Below, one piece after another: positions 33,540-45,019 of a stretch of 64,000 bases of DNA. This DNA comes from Adiantum capillus-veneris (taxonomy: Eukaryota; Streptophyta; Polypodiopsida; Polypodiales; Pteridaceae). The stretch covers positions 154,787,092-154,851,091 of the forward strand of contig CM043943.1 of the NCBI GenBank assembly GCA_014529385.2, given 5' to 3'. Below the pieces are notes generated by a model. The model was not told the DNA's origin, did not search any database, and saw nothing but the letters and a program-made list of their open reading frames with translations. The position numbers were made by a program, and so were the translations under genes. How positions within the stretch are numbered: position 1 is the first letter of the stretch; every line of letters starts with the position of its first letter.

Positions 33540-34603
33540 TTGGCCTCTCTTACTTTCTCTCTCTCAGTGAGTATGCCTTCTCCTTCTTCTCTACACTCTG
33601 GATGGCGTCCGTCTGAAATTGGCGAGCTGGTGGGCCTCTCATTAGCATGGGCTTCCCGAGGCCTCTCATCAACATGGCCAGTCATGTGCTACAAAAATCT
33701 CATGGCTTCTTGGATGCTCTCTCGATCTCGTCCCCATGGCGGCGCTAGGCGCATTTATGTAGCCTTTGAATTTCTTTTTTTGAATAAGAACATACTCCCA
33801 CAAAGGCTTCCTTGTCCACTATCAGAATTTGGTGAGGAGACCACATCGGCGTATGTTATTCCAATAGCCTCTGTGGCTCGATCACCTCCGTTGGACCCTT
33901 TTCCAAAGTACACTACATGGGTGTGTGTGTGTGTGTGTGCCATAATGCGTAGGCTCGTAGTCACTATCTTCAAATATAATTCCACCTATAGCTCGTGCCA
34001 CGGTGACCTTTATCATTGAATGAGTCAGTAGCGACTGGGGATCCTGGCCTTTGTTTGTGTGTAATATACCCTCTTCCCGTTTTGTTAGCTTGGGGTGGTG
34101 GAGATTGATTGGGTAGGATGGATGTCAGGGATATCATGGTCTATATTGGCATGCGTATCCCCATACTCTTCATCTTGACTCTTGCACCACCTTAAAATTT
34201 GCAATACTCTCCAAATGCAATTACCTCTTCCATTGCTTCGTCTACCCTAGCTTTGTTTCTTGTGATAGCATCCTCCTCCATGCTATTTTTTGGTGTTGAA
34301 GGGCCACTAGCACGAGTTTTGATTCATGCAATCCCATTTCTCACATATGCCCCCTCATCATTATGTGAGAATTCAGATAGTTGTATATGGTATATGGCCC
34401 TCCTTGACCATATGCACTCTCACACTCTCGACACAAAATTTCAAAATTTGACTTTCCTTCCTTGTTCTTTAACATAAGCTCAAACCTATCATTAAGGCCC
34501 TTTAGCTAAAGCTTTTCCTTTGCTTGCACAATGTCTCTGTGCCACTTTCTTGGTCATGTTTTCAAAGGACAAACTAGTTAGACATTCAAGATTTATGCCA
34601 AAA
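33540..34603 (+). other. low-information stretch with one ORF and a short GT repeat
   Basis: The 33540-34019 frame (159 codons, MASLTFSLSVSMPSPSSLHS start) is serine-rich and spans a GT microsatellite at 33919-33938, so chance is likely. Nothing else supported. Confidence 0.35.
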
Positions 34604-34604
34604 G

Positions 34605-34728
34605 CTACAGTATTTTCCAGGATATACAACTAATACCCAACTTTTTACCTTGAAATTCAAGCTAAGGTATTCGCCAGGATATACAACTAGAATACCCAAT
34701 TTTTTACCTTGCAATTCAAGATTCCACC
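34605..34728 (+). repeat. 57-bp tandem duplication
   Basis: CCAGGATATACAACTA followed by ATACCCAA, TTTTTACCTTG and AATTCAAG occurs twice in direct succession, from 34617 and from 34674, with small differences. Confidence 0.8.
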
Positions 34729-35276
34729 AATTTACACTCAGATTTTTTTATTTCAAACAAGGAAATTTACAAGAGAAACAGGGATTTATGAGCACTGAAT
34801 TGGGACCCCTTCATGATATTTGAAGGCATATAGCTCCTAGGAGCCTTCAAAGTGACCAAGCCAAAATTTTGTATATGCCTTTGAGTGTAACTTCGCACAA
34901 GTGGTGAGACTTCTTGATGGTAAGGCATGGTTGGCCTTAAAATATGTTGCAACCTTCATTTTTTAGGTTTGCCCCAGCCTCTCATTTCCTTACCCTTTTG
35001 ACTTTCAATAATATCCTTTGTAGCCATGTCCTATGAGATATGAGTGGGTAGTGGTGGGTTCGATTATACAATAAATGCGACAAGGTAGTGAAGTGGGATC
35101 CAAAAATTAAAGCATTCATTTGTACCACTAAATCTCCCTCTTTCTTTCAATGTGGCCGTCAATCAACTTGCAATTTATCAGTGACTACCAACCATGTGCA
35201 TCAAACCAAGCCCTCTTCCCTCACCGGTCTCAATGTCCATGCATTTGCTTATTCGTGGCTTATTCTTCTGCTTATG

Positions 35277-35657
35277 TCAATTGTGTATGTGTGTGTGTGT
35301 GTGTGCATGTGTGTCTCCATTCAAAAATGAATTCTTTACATCCTTTTGTTTCAACACCCATTTTAATGTGGCAACCACTGCACTAAACACATGAGCGATA
35401 GCCATCTTGGCTATAGGGCTGAACATCTCCTCATAATCAATCCCATAAGTTTGTGCATAGTCTTTGGCCACAAGTCTAGCCTTGTACCTGCTCACACTGC
35501 CATCAACATTATGCTTTATTTTGTAACTCCACTTACATCCAATTGCCTTCTTTTCCTTTGGTGATGGGCACAAATTCCCATGTTCCATTTGCATCAAGTG
35601 CAACCATCTCTTCATCCATAGCGTGTCACCATTTTTCATCCTTGACAACATCCTCAA
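35277..35657 (-). pseudogene. copia C reverse transcriptase, N-terminal part
   Basis: Minus-strand text KEKKAIGCKWSYKIKHNVDG, RYKARLVAKDYAQTYGIDYE and FSPIAK, ending DVKNSFLNGD. This is the N-terminal third of a copia RT up to the FLNG block. The next codons run into (CA)n read as Thr-His repeats, followed by unrelated sequence. The catalytic YVDD box is therefore missing. Confidence 0.88.
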
Positions 35658-35904
35658 AACATGTAAATTCTACTTCCTCTGTAACCTTCAACATAAATGC
35701 ACAATGACGAGCCACATAACTACAGTGAGTCAATCTTTGCACAAGATTTCTTAATCTTTTTGACATGTGTGGTCCAGGATCACTTCTAGGGGCCCTATTA
35801 CCAGCTTGCATTCTTCTTGCACCCTGACTCTTCACAGAGGGTATGCCAAACTCCTCACACAAACTTTGCTCAGAAATTGCTATCACCATCATCATAACTA
35901 GCAC

Positions 35905-36960
35905 TCAAATTTGGCAACTTAGGGACATCATCAAATTTTTCCTTTCCTTAGAGTTCATAGGACTCACTCTTTCATGTAACCTGCCACTCCATGGATTCTC
36001 ACCATGAGTTGCACTAGAGGACCCTTGTGGCCCACTTAAAACTTGTGACTGCACACATGTATTTTTTGTATCCACATTCTCTCTTGCATTAGCCCCCAAA
36101 TCATCTTTTACATCAGCATACCAACTTTCCATTTCATAAAAAATGACATCCTTGCTCACCCTCACATTACTCGTAACAGGATTGTAGCACTTGTAACCTT
36201 TTTTCTCAAGGGAATAGACAACGGACGTGCATTTTTTTGCTTTTGGATCAAGCTTAATTCTTGGCTCATCCGGCACATGCACATAATAAATACATCCAAA
36301 CACTTTACTTATTAGCTCATCCGGCACATGCACATAAGAAATACATCCAAACACTTTAAAATCTGATACATTCGGTTTCACCACTGAACTTTTCTTCAGG
36401 TGTCATATCATGTACTGCAGCAGTAGGGGTCCTCTTCATAATGGAGACACCTGTAGGAATAGACTCAACCCAATAACGATGAGGTATGTTCTTCTCATTC
36501 ATCAATGCTTTATCCACTTTTGCAACGTGCCTCTTCTTTCGCTCAGCAACACCATTTTACTGCGGAGTATACCTGCATGAAAATTTCCTTTGTATTCCAT
36601 GATTTTTTAAAAACCATTGAATTCATTGGAGAAGTATTCTCCCCCTCCATATAACCTCAGGCACTTTACATGTTTTCCAGTCTGTTTTTCAACCATAACT
36701 TTGAAAATTTGAAAATGCATAAACACCTCACTTTTTTGGTTCATGAAGTAGACCTATACCTTCTTGTATGGTCATCAATGAAACTTACATAGTATCTACA
36801 TCCACCCATAGATGTAGTCTTTTCCAGACCCCATACATCTGTATGCACTAAATCCAATGTATTCCTACTTGCATGCTTTCCAAATTGACAATCTTCACAT
36901 ACTTTCTTCATTTCAACCACTTGAAATGTAGGTAAACATGTAACCATCTCTTTAGTCTAC
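35905..36960 (-). pseudogene. copia C pre-integrase and integrase
   Basis: From 36960 down: VCEDCQFGKHASRN (end of the pre-integrase finger), DLVHTDVWG, YYVSFIDDHTRR, a decayed core, NEKNIPHRYW near 36490, then the C-terminal region VFGCISYVHVPDE, DPKAKKCTSVVY and SKDVIFYEMESWY. A 51-bp in-frame tandem duplication (36264-36365) repeats KVFGC-YVHVPDE. Stops and frame changes separate the blocks. Confidence 0.85.
36264..36365 (-). repeat. 51-bp in-frame duplication in copia C integrase
   Basis: GCTCATCCGGCACATGCACA starts units at 36264 and 36315. The period of 51 bp is exactly 17 codons, so the reading frame is kept and 17 residues are doubled. Confidence 0.9.
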
Positions 36961-37217
36961 ATCATTTTTAGCCTTTGCAAATTTACATGACCAATACGTT
37001 TGTGCCAAATCTCTATATCTGGAACAACACCTGCACCTTGTGCAAACATGGTAGCATTCACTTCGGGCAAAGTAAACATTTATTCCCACTTTCTTTCCGT
37101 GTCAACCAGCCTTCCGGGATGCTATTGCACATCCTATTATGCATACAAGAAATGTGCCATTGTCTCTGACAAATGGTAAAATGAAGTACCTGGCTATTGT
37201 ACTATATATACCCAACA

Positions 37218-38406
37218 TTACAAAGAACCTGGTTTTGTTGGGAAAATGGTTGAGCAGGGTTTACAGGTCAGGTTTAACTCTGATGGTCTCTTTGTTAAAG
37301 AGCATAAGAAGGCAAGACTTTGTAAAGTCTGCATTTCCTTAAACCATTCACCATGGCTGATCATGTGATTTGATACACCAAAATCCACATACCAGACATT
37401 ATCATTGGATTTTGCTACATTTACAGACATAGTATTCAACATGTATTGTACCACAAATAGCCTCTTAGGCTCATCTGCATTTCTGATAGTGGTTGCATAA
37501 TTGTTTTCCTACCTCCTATTTGGACAGTCACATTCAAAGTGACCATGTCTTCCACAACCCCAACATACTACATCTGTGTTGACCTGCATTATTGCGTTGC
37601 ACATTTCCGCGACCTCTTGGACTCCCCTTGCATCAAAATTTTCCTCAACCACCACGTGTTTTCTGACCATGATTGTTGTTCTGATGTTGTGCTTGGTGGT
37701 TTCCTCTTCCTTGGCCTCACCCATGACCTGTACCACGTCCTCTTCCTTTGTTGTTAGAAAGGATCTGCTCAGAATTGTTTACACCTTGTGTAGAGGAGTC
37801 TTTCTCAAGTTTCTTCTCTTCCACAATCAATAAGGACACCAAATATGTAAACGAGGGAATGTTCTCTCAAAGATGGGTGCCAGTTTTAAACTGTTTGTAC
37901 TCAGGACCCAAACCTTGTGTGACAGAATTCTACTTTATCATCATCATCAACTGTAACACCAATTGATGAAAGTGAATCACATATATTCTTTATCTTTAGC
38001 AAATAGTCATTGATGGACAGGTTTTTCTTTTGCATAGAATTCAGCTCAGTTTTCAACTGCAGCTTCCTTGCCTTTGTGTTGGTTACATCCAATGATAGCA
38101 AAGTGTCCCAAGTCTCCTTAGGAGATTGAGCATCTTGTATATGACCAATTATAGTGTCATGTACACTAATAGAAAGCCAATACATGACCTTCCAAGCTTT
38201 CTAGTTCCAATCTTTAAATGTCTTAATTTGCGCAGCACTCGCACCTTCCTCTGGCAATGGTGGTGTTATCTCATGCTCTCCATCAATGTAGTCCCAGTAA
38301 CCTTGCCCATAAGGAAATTGGTCATTCTAAACTTCTAAGCATGGAAGTTGTTCTTGTCTAGCTTCTCACTAATAACCTAGTTAAGCCCATCATTGTTGGA
38401 CGACAT
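37218..38406 (-). pseudogene. copia C gag, zinc knuckle and protease
   Basis: An ATG at 38406-38404 starts MSSNNDGLN, then SEKLDKNNFHA, FRMTNFLMGKGYWDYIDGEH and, after two stops, SVHDTIIGHIQDAQSPKETW, a UBN2/copia gag domain. A CCHC knuckle follows at about 37550 (CWGCGRHGHFECDC). The protease at about 37370 reads VWYVDFGVSNHMISH, where the copia active site is D-S-G-A-S-N-H; serine and alanine are both replaced, so it is probably inactive. Confidence 0.85.
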
Positions 38407-38781
38407 GTTTCCAACCCTTTACACAGTCTTCAAGCAGCCTGCTAAAAATAGTTGATTACCACCTATAACCACAATATATGTACATACACTTGTTTCACTG
38501 TACTAAATAGTATTTGTGCACACTGCAGCCAAACCAAAGCTTTCTGCACAACGTGTATGTAGATCTACAGAATCCAAAACCTTAACGTTTTTGCATGCGA
38601 ACGCACTCTAACTCCAAAACGGGGGTTGAAATGCTCCCAAAAGGTTGCACAACCCTTGAGATGCACACTCTCCAAATGAAATCACCTCAATCGGAGATCG
38701 TTGACGATGGCTCCCGGGAATACCAAAGCCGCTTCCTAGATTGATCTTGCTTGCTGCTCCAAGCTCCTCAGACACAACTAG

Positions 38782-38793
38782 GCTCTAATACCA
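38782..38793 (-). other. PBS of copia C, initiator tRNA-Met type
   Basis: On the minus strand TGGTATTAGAGC, one mismatch from the usual copia PBS TGGTATCAGAGC, directly adjoining the LTR end. Confidence 0.85.
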
Positions 38794-38836
38794 TGTCAAG
38801 AGATAGAGAAGGAGAGATCTTGAGCTCTTGCAAGCG

Positions 38837-38914
<78 letters not shown>

Positions 38915-39199
38915 GATGGAGGCAAAATACCATACTTCTTCTTCACTAACTCAAGATAAGAGGTCTACAAAACATAAGGGAAAATATAACATAAAAGGGG
39001 AACTAGTACAACGGTCTAGTATGAACCACTAGTGAGAGTGAGGTGAGTAGATAAGTGTGTCATCAGTCTGGTAGGTAGACCAGCTCGATGTAGTACAACT
39101 GTAGTATCACTGGTGAAGATATGCGTATCCACCAAGGCGCATCAGTGATGATGACTGTCAGTGGTAGTCATCCAGAAGTCGTACATGTTGAGCTTGACA
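38794..39199 (-). repeat. 5' LTR of copia C
   Basis: A 406-bp LTR with perfect 7-bp inverted ends (TGTCAAG and CTTGACA), one end flush with the PBS. It contains a 72-bp CA microsatellite. Confidence 0.85.
38841..38912 (+). repeat. (CA)36 microsatellite in copia C LTR
   Basis: 36 uninterrupted CA units located between the likely transcription start and the PBS, that is, inside the element's transcribed leader. Confidence 0.97.
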
Positions 39200-39560
39200 T
39201 CTCAACAACAATGTAGTCTTACACTTATTAATGGACTCTTACCTAGTCAGAAGGTGGGGGGGAGGAGGGGCCCACTTGGAACCTCCAACTTTCCCACCTT
39301 TTTGACCCGGTTGTGAACAAAACCCCAAAAATTTGAATTTTTAAAATTTTTCAAAATTCAAATTTTATCCTCTTAAAGCTCCCCTAAACGTATTTTATGG
39401 TTAAAGCTCCCCTAAACGTATTTTATGGTCAAAAAAATAATTTTTGACCTCCAAAAGTCAAAACGTCATTTTCTACTCTCCAAAACTATTCCATACCTCA
39501 AAAGTGATTTTCTCTCTCTAGAACTCCTTTTCCATGCCCTCCTTGGTTGTAACCATCACC

Positions 39561-39937
39561 ATTAGGCAAAATTTGGACTCACAAAGGGGCCCTTTAAGGA
39601 GTTTGACTTTACCTCTCTCTACCAAAATGGGTGCATGGATAAATTTTTGCAAACAAACTCCAAAGTTGGCGGAGGTTTGACAGTTAGAGTGTCCTCTGCA
39701 AGCTCTATCTACTGATATATAGCACGCCATGAGATTCCTCATATTTTAGAAGATTCTTTTTTTGATTCACTTAGATTCCGACAGAGTAGATAGAGCTTGA
39801 AGAGGAAATTCTAACTGTCAAACCTCCGCCAACTTTGGAGTTTGTTTGCAAAAATTTATCCATGCGCCCGTTTTGGTAGAGAGAGGTAAAGTCAAACTCC
39901 TTAAAGGGCCCCTTTGTGAGTCCAAATTTATCCTAAT
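39561..39937. mobile_element. foldback MITE, copy 1
   Basis: Arms of about 155 bp (39561-39716 and 39785-39937) are reverse complements with few differences, separated by a 68-bp loop. Ends read ATTAGG and CCTAAT. The RNA or single strand would form a long hairpin. It has no coding capacity. A shorter copy sits at 49451-49644, in inverted orientation judged by the two distinguishable end sequences. Confidence 0.88.
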
Positions 39938-39944
39938 GACTCAC

Positions 39945-40200
39945 CCTCTACTCCAACCCTATCTCTCTACTGCCATCTCCATTGCTGTAGCAGGGAAGCT
40001 CCTCTCTCTTCCCCTACCACATCCCATTGCCACACCAAACAAAAGTCATCCACCTTCTCCTATCTCCATTGCAGCACCAGCCATGCCCCTCCATCTCTCT
40101 GCCACTCCCACCTCCCATTGAGACACCAAGTAAACTCATTCCCTTTCTCCCATCTGCATTGTAGTAACAAGCAAGGTCCTCTTCCTCCTCCTAATTTCCT
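39945..40200 (+). repeat. degenerate CT-rich repeats (CATCTCCATTGC type)
   Basis: Four imperfect copies of a unit containing CCATCTCCATTGC and AGCACC-like text at about 45-70 bp spacing. Decayed and probably non-coding. Confidence 0.5.
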
Positions 40201-40811
40201 TTATTCACCCATGACAAGCTCTACTCCGCAAAGGTGGCCAAAGGATGAGGTCACTAGACTTGCATGTCGCAACACAAGAGGTATAGATGGTGAGTGGGTG
40301 CCACGAGTTCACCAAAGGTGCTTGGGTATACATGCAACCGTCTACTGTTGGCCCTCACTGTGTTTGAAATCATGCAAACTTGGATCATCATTGGAAAGGA
40401 ATGCTCGTTGGCTTCAATAATCACAAGGGACAAGGAGATTGTAGCCATTGTGCAGCATGTTTTCTCAATGTCAAGCATGCAATTGCAACAACCTGCTCAA
40501 TTCCCAGTACATTGTAAGTATATGTTTTGAGAATACAAATCTAGGTGTGAAGTCACAATGGAATGTCTATATGGCTTCATAATTATGTTTTGGCTTACTT
40601 TTGTAGTCATATTTCCATTTACATTGGTGGAGGACCAAGAAGGGGGGAGCCTTTAATCTCTTGACATCGCCATCCATAATCCACCTAAGGCCCATCAAAA
40701 CCACACGGAGACATAAGCAGTGGGCTTTTATGGAGAGCATCCTTGAAACTCAACAGGGACACTTGCATCAAGCTCAAAAGGGGAGCCATGCCCCATCAAC
40801 AAACTACCCTC

Positions 40812-41247
40812 AGTGCCAATGGACTAGCTGTCACCAAAGCTTCCACTCAACCACCATTCCCACAAGGGCGGTCACCCACCGTCAACCATTTTCCATCTCC
40901 AGGAAGAGGCGAGAGTAGCTGCCTCTCCCAATGCCCAAAAAAAAGAGAGCACAAGACCCAGCAGAGAGGGAGCACAGAGAAAAAATGTTGGAGCATCCCG
41001 ACTCCTCCCTCCAAATTTTCCCTCGCTCTAGTGCCAATGGACTAGCTCTCACCAAAGCTTCCACTCAACCACCAATCCCACAAGGTCGGTCACCCACCGA
41101 CAACCATTTTCCCTCTCCAGGAAGAGGTGAGAGTAGCTGTCTCTCCCAATAGCCAAAAAAAAGAGAGCACAAGACCCAGCAGAGAGGGAGCACATAGAAA
41201 AAATTCTAGATCATCCCGACTCCTCCGTCCAAATTTGCCCACCTCTT
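40812..41247 (+). repeat. 218-bp tandem duplication
   Basis: Two adjacent units, 40812-41029 and 41030-about 41247, both starting AGTGCCAATGGACTAGCT and both containing AAAAAAAAGAGAGCACAAGA. They are about 90 percent or more alike by eye. Confidence 0.9.
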
Positions 41248-41399
41248 TCTTGCACCCTCCAGCACCCAAGGCCTCCCGTACGCTGTGTTGTAGAACCCTC
41301 AAGAGCCTCACTACTCAAAGGACTCGCATGCCATGCACGACAAACCCTACACACTCCTGGTCTCGGCTTAAATGTTAGATGATGCATACACCTTTATAT

Positions 41400-41460
41400 A
41401 GAAAGATGTCACTTATATCTATATCTATATTATCTATACTATATTATATTATATTTCAAA
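41400..41460 (+). repeat. TATCTATAT-type AT-rich simple repeat
   Basis: Short tract of TATCTATA/TATTATAT words, no other feature. Confidence 0.8.
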
Positions 41461-41920
41461 AAGACAAGTCTATGCTCCACATGGCTACAAATTCATGCAG
41501 CCTCAAGAGCTAGCCTCTCGCCAATATGCCTCCATGATGGCACCCTAGAAACCCCTCCTCCGTGTCATGGTAGGCCATGCCAGCAGAGAGTCCTCATATC
41601 GAAAGGGGTGGCGAACTCCTTGGCTTGCTCTTTAGTAGCGGGTGCAGCCAGCCCATTGGGGCTCTCACCTTGAGCTATGAATTCAAGCGATAGGAGTCCA
41701 AGAGGCAATATGTATTCAATGAGCAGCCCCGATATTTCTAGCACCCACATCCCCGTAGCCCGAGGTCGAGCACAACCACAACATCGCAACCCAAGGCAGA
41801 GGACTCACTCAGTCACAAACAATGAACATTTACGATTTAATCGCGAGAGGCTAGGACGTGTGCTCTTTGCTTTCCTTTCATCTCTGACCTTGCTCGCCAA
41901 CAAACAACCATAGCTCTAGT

Positions 41921-41922
<2 letters not shown>

Positions 41923-42015
<93 letters not shown>
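41923..42015 (+). repeat. (TC)46 microsatellite
   Basis: 93 uninterrupted bases of TC. Confidence 0.97.
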
Positions 42016-42018
<3 letters not shown>

Positions 42019-42152
42019 TGCTCTATTGCAAACAACAAATTTTTTATTTTTTATTTTTAAATTCCATCCGTTTTCATGTTTGAGTGTTGTAATGACTATG
42101 TGCTCCTGTAACATTTTTGACCCTGCTTGCCGACGAGCAGCCATAGCTCCAG

Positions 42153-42154
<2 letters not shown>

Positions 42155-42230
<76 letters not shown>
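42155..42230 (+). repeat. (CT)38 microsatellite
   Basis: 76 uninterrupted bases, in the second unit of the local duplication. Confidence 0.97.
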
Positions 42231-42232
<2 letters not shown>

Positions 42233-42466
42233 TATTGCAAACAACAAATGGAATTTTTTTTTCAATTCCACTACATTCTCATGTCTGAGGGTTGTTCCCA
42301 CTACGTTAAAAATTTTTCATTGTGCAGCCTCAATGTTTTTTCAATTCCACTACATTCTCATGTCTGAGGGTTGTTCCCACTACGTTAAAAAATTTTCATT
42401 ATGCAGCCTCAATGTTAAAAAAAATCTTATTAGAGGTTTTGCGACCGCTCCTAATTAGATGTTAAA

Positions 42467-42632
<166 letters not shown>

Positions 42633-42639
42633 AGCCAAC

Positions 42640-43785
42640 CTCATTTCATCTCACTTTGACCTTTTTCTCTTGGCTCAGAGGAAAGGCAAGGGAGTTGGTT
42701 TTAACTCAAATTGCCTTTAGGCAATTTGTCACCTTCATGGTGGATATACTCAAGGAACTTGGAGCGAATGAATCTGTAATGCTTCTAACTATTTATCAAT
42801 GGGAATAAGTTTGAGAGAACCCACAACTCACCAGTAGGTATCTCCTTTGTTCTGATTAACGAACTCAGAAAATTGGGTTATGAGGACTCATCGGCTAAAT
42901 AAATGATATTGTTTCAAATGTATGTCGGTCATAAACAAAAATTTAGGTGGATTTTTTATTCATCAAATGGATTTTTTATTGCCATTACACAAGACATCAT
43001 GGCCTGCTTTAATCTAGTAATTACAAAAATTAGTAGCATTTGTGCTACAAAAGGGGCTGACCTAGAAAGACTCTTAGGAATAGAATGATGCACTTATTGG
43101 TTGATTAAGAACTCAATCAAGGTCTTTATTAACCTTCCTATGAAAATTTAATGCATCTTTATTGCGGATAAAACACATTGCTATGAAAACATTCCCTTGG
43201 AAGGGGCGGATGCTCCTTTGAGAGTGCTCCAAGAGCTCATTGATTTGGCCCTCTTACTCAAAGGTAAACATGGATATGAAAAGATTTTGTCTATAAAGGC
43301 ACTTGGTGGATTCAAACATCATTAAAGGATCAGCTACTACACTTTGACAATCTTACTTTGTATGAATACATACAATGGGTTTTGCAAAATTGCTTTGTGC
43401 AATTAGGATAATCTTGTTATGGATAAAATCTTGGCATTCTTCTTTGAATATAGCTGGCTTATTGCCAAAATGATGCAATGTGACCAAGCCAAAACACTGT
43501 TGTTGTTCAACAATACCTTTAGATTCATGGATATTAGAATTATGTCACCCTTTATATGGGACAATACTCCATGCATTTCTTCTAGAAGCATGATAGCTTG
43601 CTAAGAGGAAGAATTCTCTCATCAAAAGACTTCACGACATTTGAAGAGATCACCAAATTAATACACAAATTTTGTAATAATAATTTTAGCCAGCATGTGC
43701 TTATCTCATGTATTCCGAAGGCCATTTAGAGAAATGAATGGTCGGGTATTAAGGTTTACATTGACTTACCTCGTGCACCAAAAAT
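42640..43785 (+). pseudogene. unrecognised plus-strand coding-like remnant
   Basis: Broken frames give protein-like text, for example FIAITQDIMACFNLVI, ICATKGADLERLLGIE, APLRVLQELIDLALLLKGKH and DKILAFFFEYSWLIAKMM. No domain recognised. It ends at a retroelement PBS at 43786, so it may partly be an LTR region or an older insertion. Confidence 0.3.
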
Positions 43786-43797
43786 TGGTATCAGAGT
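43786..43797 (+). other. PBS of relic R2, initiator tRNA-Met type
   Basis: TGGTATCAGAGT, one base from the standard copia PBS, preceding R2's internal region. An LTR presumably ends just before it, but its left border is not identifiable. Confidence 0.6.
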
Positions 43798-44424
43798 GCA
43801 TCGTTTTCACCACGGAGAGCATGGTGATGTCAAGAGCTTTGAGGCGATAGTTTGCTCGCTCTCGATGGTGGAGAGATCAAGAAATGGGAAGCTTTGTGAG
43901 AGTGCAATGGGAGCTTGTGAGGTCAGCTGTTGAGAGTGATGTATGCTCTTGTGGAAGCTTAGAAGAGGGTGTGGAAGATAGTGTGTAGGTGAAGGTGCTG
44001 CCCTAAAAACTCTGTGCACAACAACACTATTTTGCAGCAAAAAATTGACTGCATAAAAGGCATTTTTCAACTTGATTCCTGAGATCCTTACCAAAAATGC
44101 CGTGGTCTACAACTTTCCAATTGAAATTTTTGTCAGATTCCATAACAATTTTGATGTATGTTAGGCAGAGTATTTATAGGTCAAGGGATTCCTCAATTGT
44201 TTACCATTGTGTTTGGCATAGTGCATGTATACCTTGATACCGCATTGGGTGAGCTTGGCGATTAGCTCGCAGGTTTGCAATATCTTGTGCAACATGTATA
44301 GCTCATGTATTGACATTGTGAGAGATTTAAACTCATTGATTCTGGTTGAGGGATTCCTGGATTGTTTGCCATTATGTTTGGCATGTGCCATAGTGTTTTG
44401 GCATTGTTTATTTCCTCGTTTTTT

Positions 44425-44654
44425 TGTTGCTACCATATGCTTGTGGTAGTGATGTGTGTGAACACACTAGGACCACCGGGGCATTTTTTCCCTCTTTAGG
44501 AGGTTTTTTCCCCCGTGCATTGGATATATGCCCATCACTCTAGGGCTATCTGTCTTTCTATAGCACACTAAGGGACACACTCTCTGTTGTGTGCCTTGAG
44601 CTTCCTTTGTATTTTCCAAGCTGTGTGCGTTTCTCTGCAACCCTAATTCCAACA
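44425..44654 (+). repeat. 5' LTR of copia B
   Basis: 230 bp, TGTTGCTACC to ATTCCAACA, followed at once by the PBS. The partner is at 48856-49082 and a third copy, minus strand, at 57969-58195. Confidence 0.93.
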
Positions 44655-44656
44655 AT

Positions 44657-44668
44657 TGGTATCAGAGC
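44657..44668 (+). other. PBS of copia B
   Basis: TGGTATCAGAGC, a perfect match to the standard copia PBS complementary to initiator tRNA-Met. Confidence 0.93.
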
Positions 44669-45019
44669 AGGCTGCGTCCTCCCGGGCTTAGTCGTCGCCA
44701 GGCTGCTCCAGCACACGCCTGCTCACTTTCTCCGATTACAGTGAGGTTTGGTGAGCATTCGCAGGTTGACAAATATTTTAGGAGTGCTTGTAGAGCTTAG
44801 TCTGCTCAAATTTTTTATTCGGGCTCATTCGGCCTCTGTTTCCACTACAGGCAGGTCTGCACAGTCAATTTCGTCACTTTGTGCAAAATTTTTGTCAGTG
44901 CCATTTTTTGCATAATAGGTGCCTTACAATTTTCTATGGTTTATGCTATTTAGCACGTGTTGTTCTCGCTTCATTTCTCCTCTTTTCAGGCAGTTTTCAC
45001 ATCAGGTGCAACATTTACC

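Larger units (their letters stand above)
35277..39199 (-). mobile_element. Ty1/copia element C, 3'-truncated, with 5' LTR
   Basis: Read on the minus strand: LTR (39199-38794), PBS, gag, zinc knuckle, protease, pre-integrase, integrase and the beginning of RT, where the element stops at a GT microsatellite. The second half of RT, RNase H and the 3' LTR are absent. Stops and frame changes occur throughout. It is a different family from elements A and B, judged by LTR sequence and integrase text. Confidence 0.9.
41885..42420 (+). repeat. nested tandem duplications carrying CT microsatellites
   Basis: One unit (CTGACCTTGCTCGCCAACAA ... CCATAGCTCTAG, CT tract, CTATTGCAAACAACAAAT, TTCATGTTTGAG) recurs from about 42120 with its own CT tract. 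An inner unit of about 75 bp (TTCAATTCCACTACATTCTC ... CAGCCTCAATG) is itself doubled at about 42267-42418. Confidence 0.8.

Noticed and set aside
33540-34019. 159-codon serine-rich ORF as a possible small gene
   Set aside because: Low complexity, crosses a GT microsatellite, no domain or splice structure.
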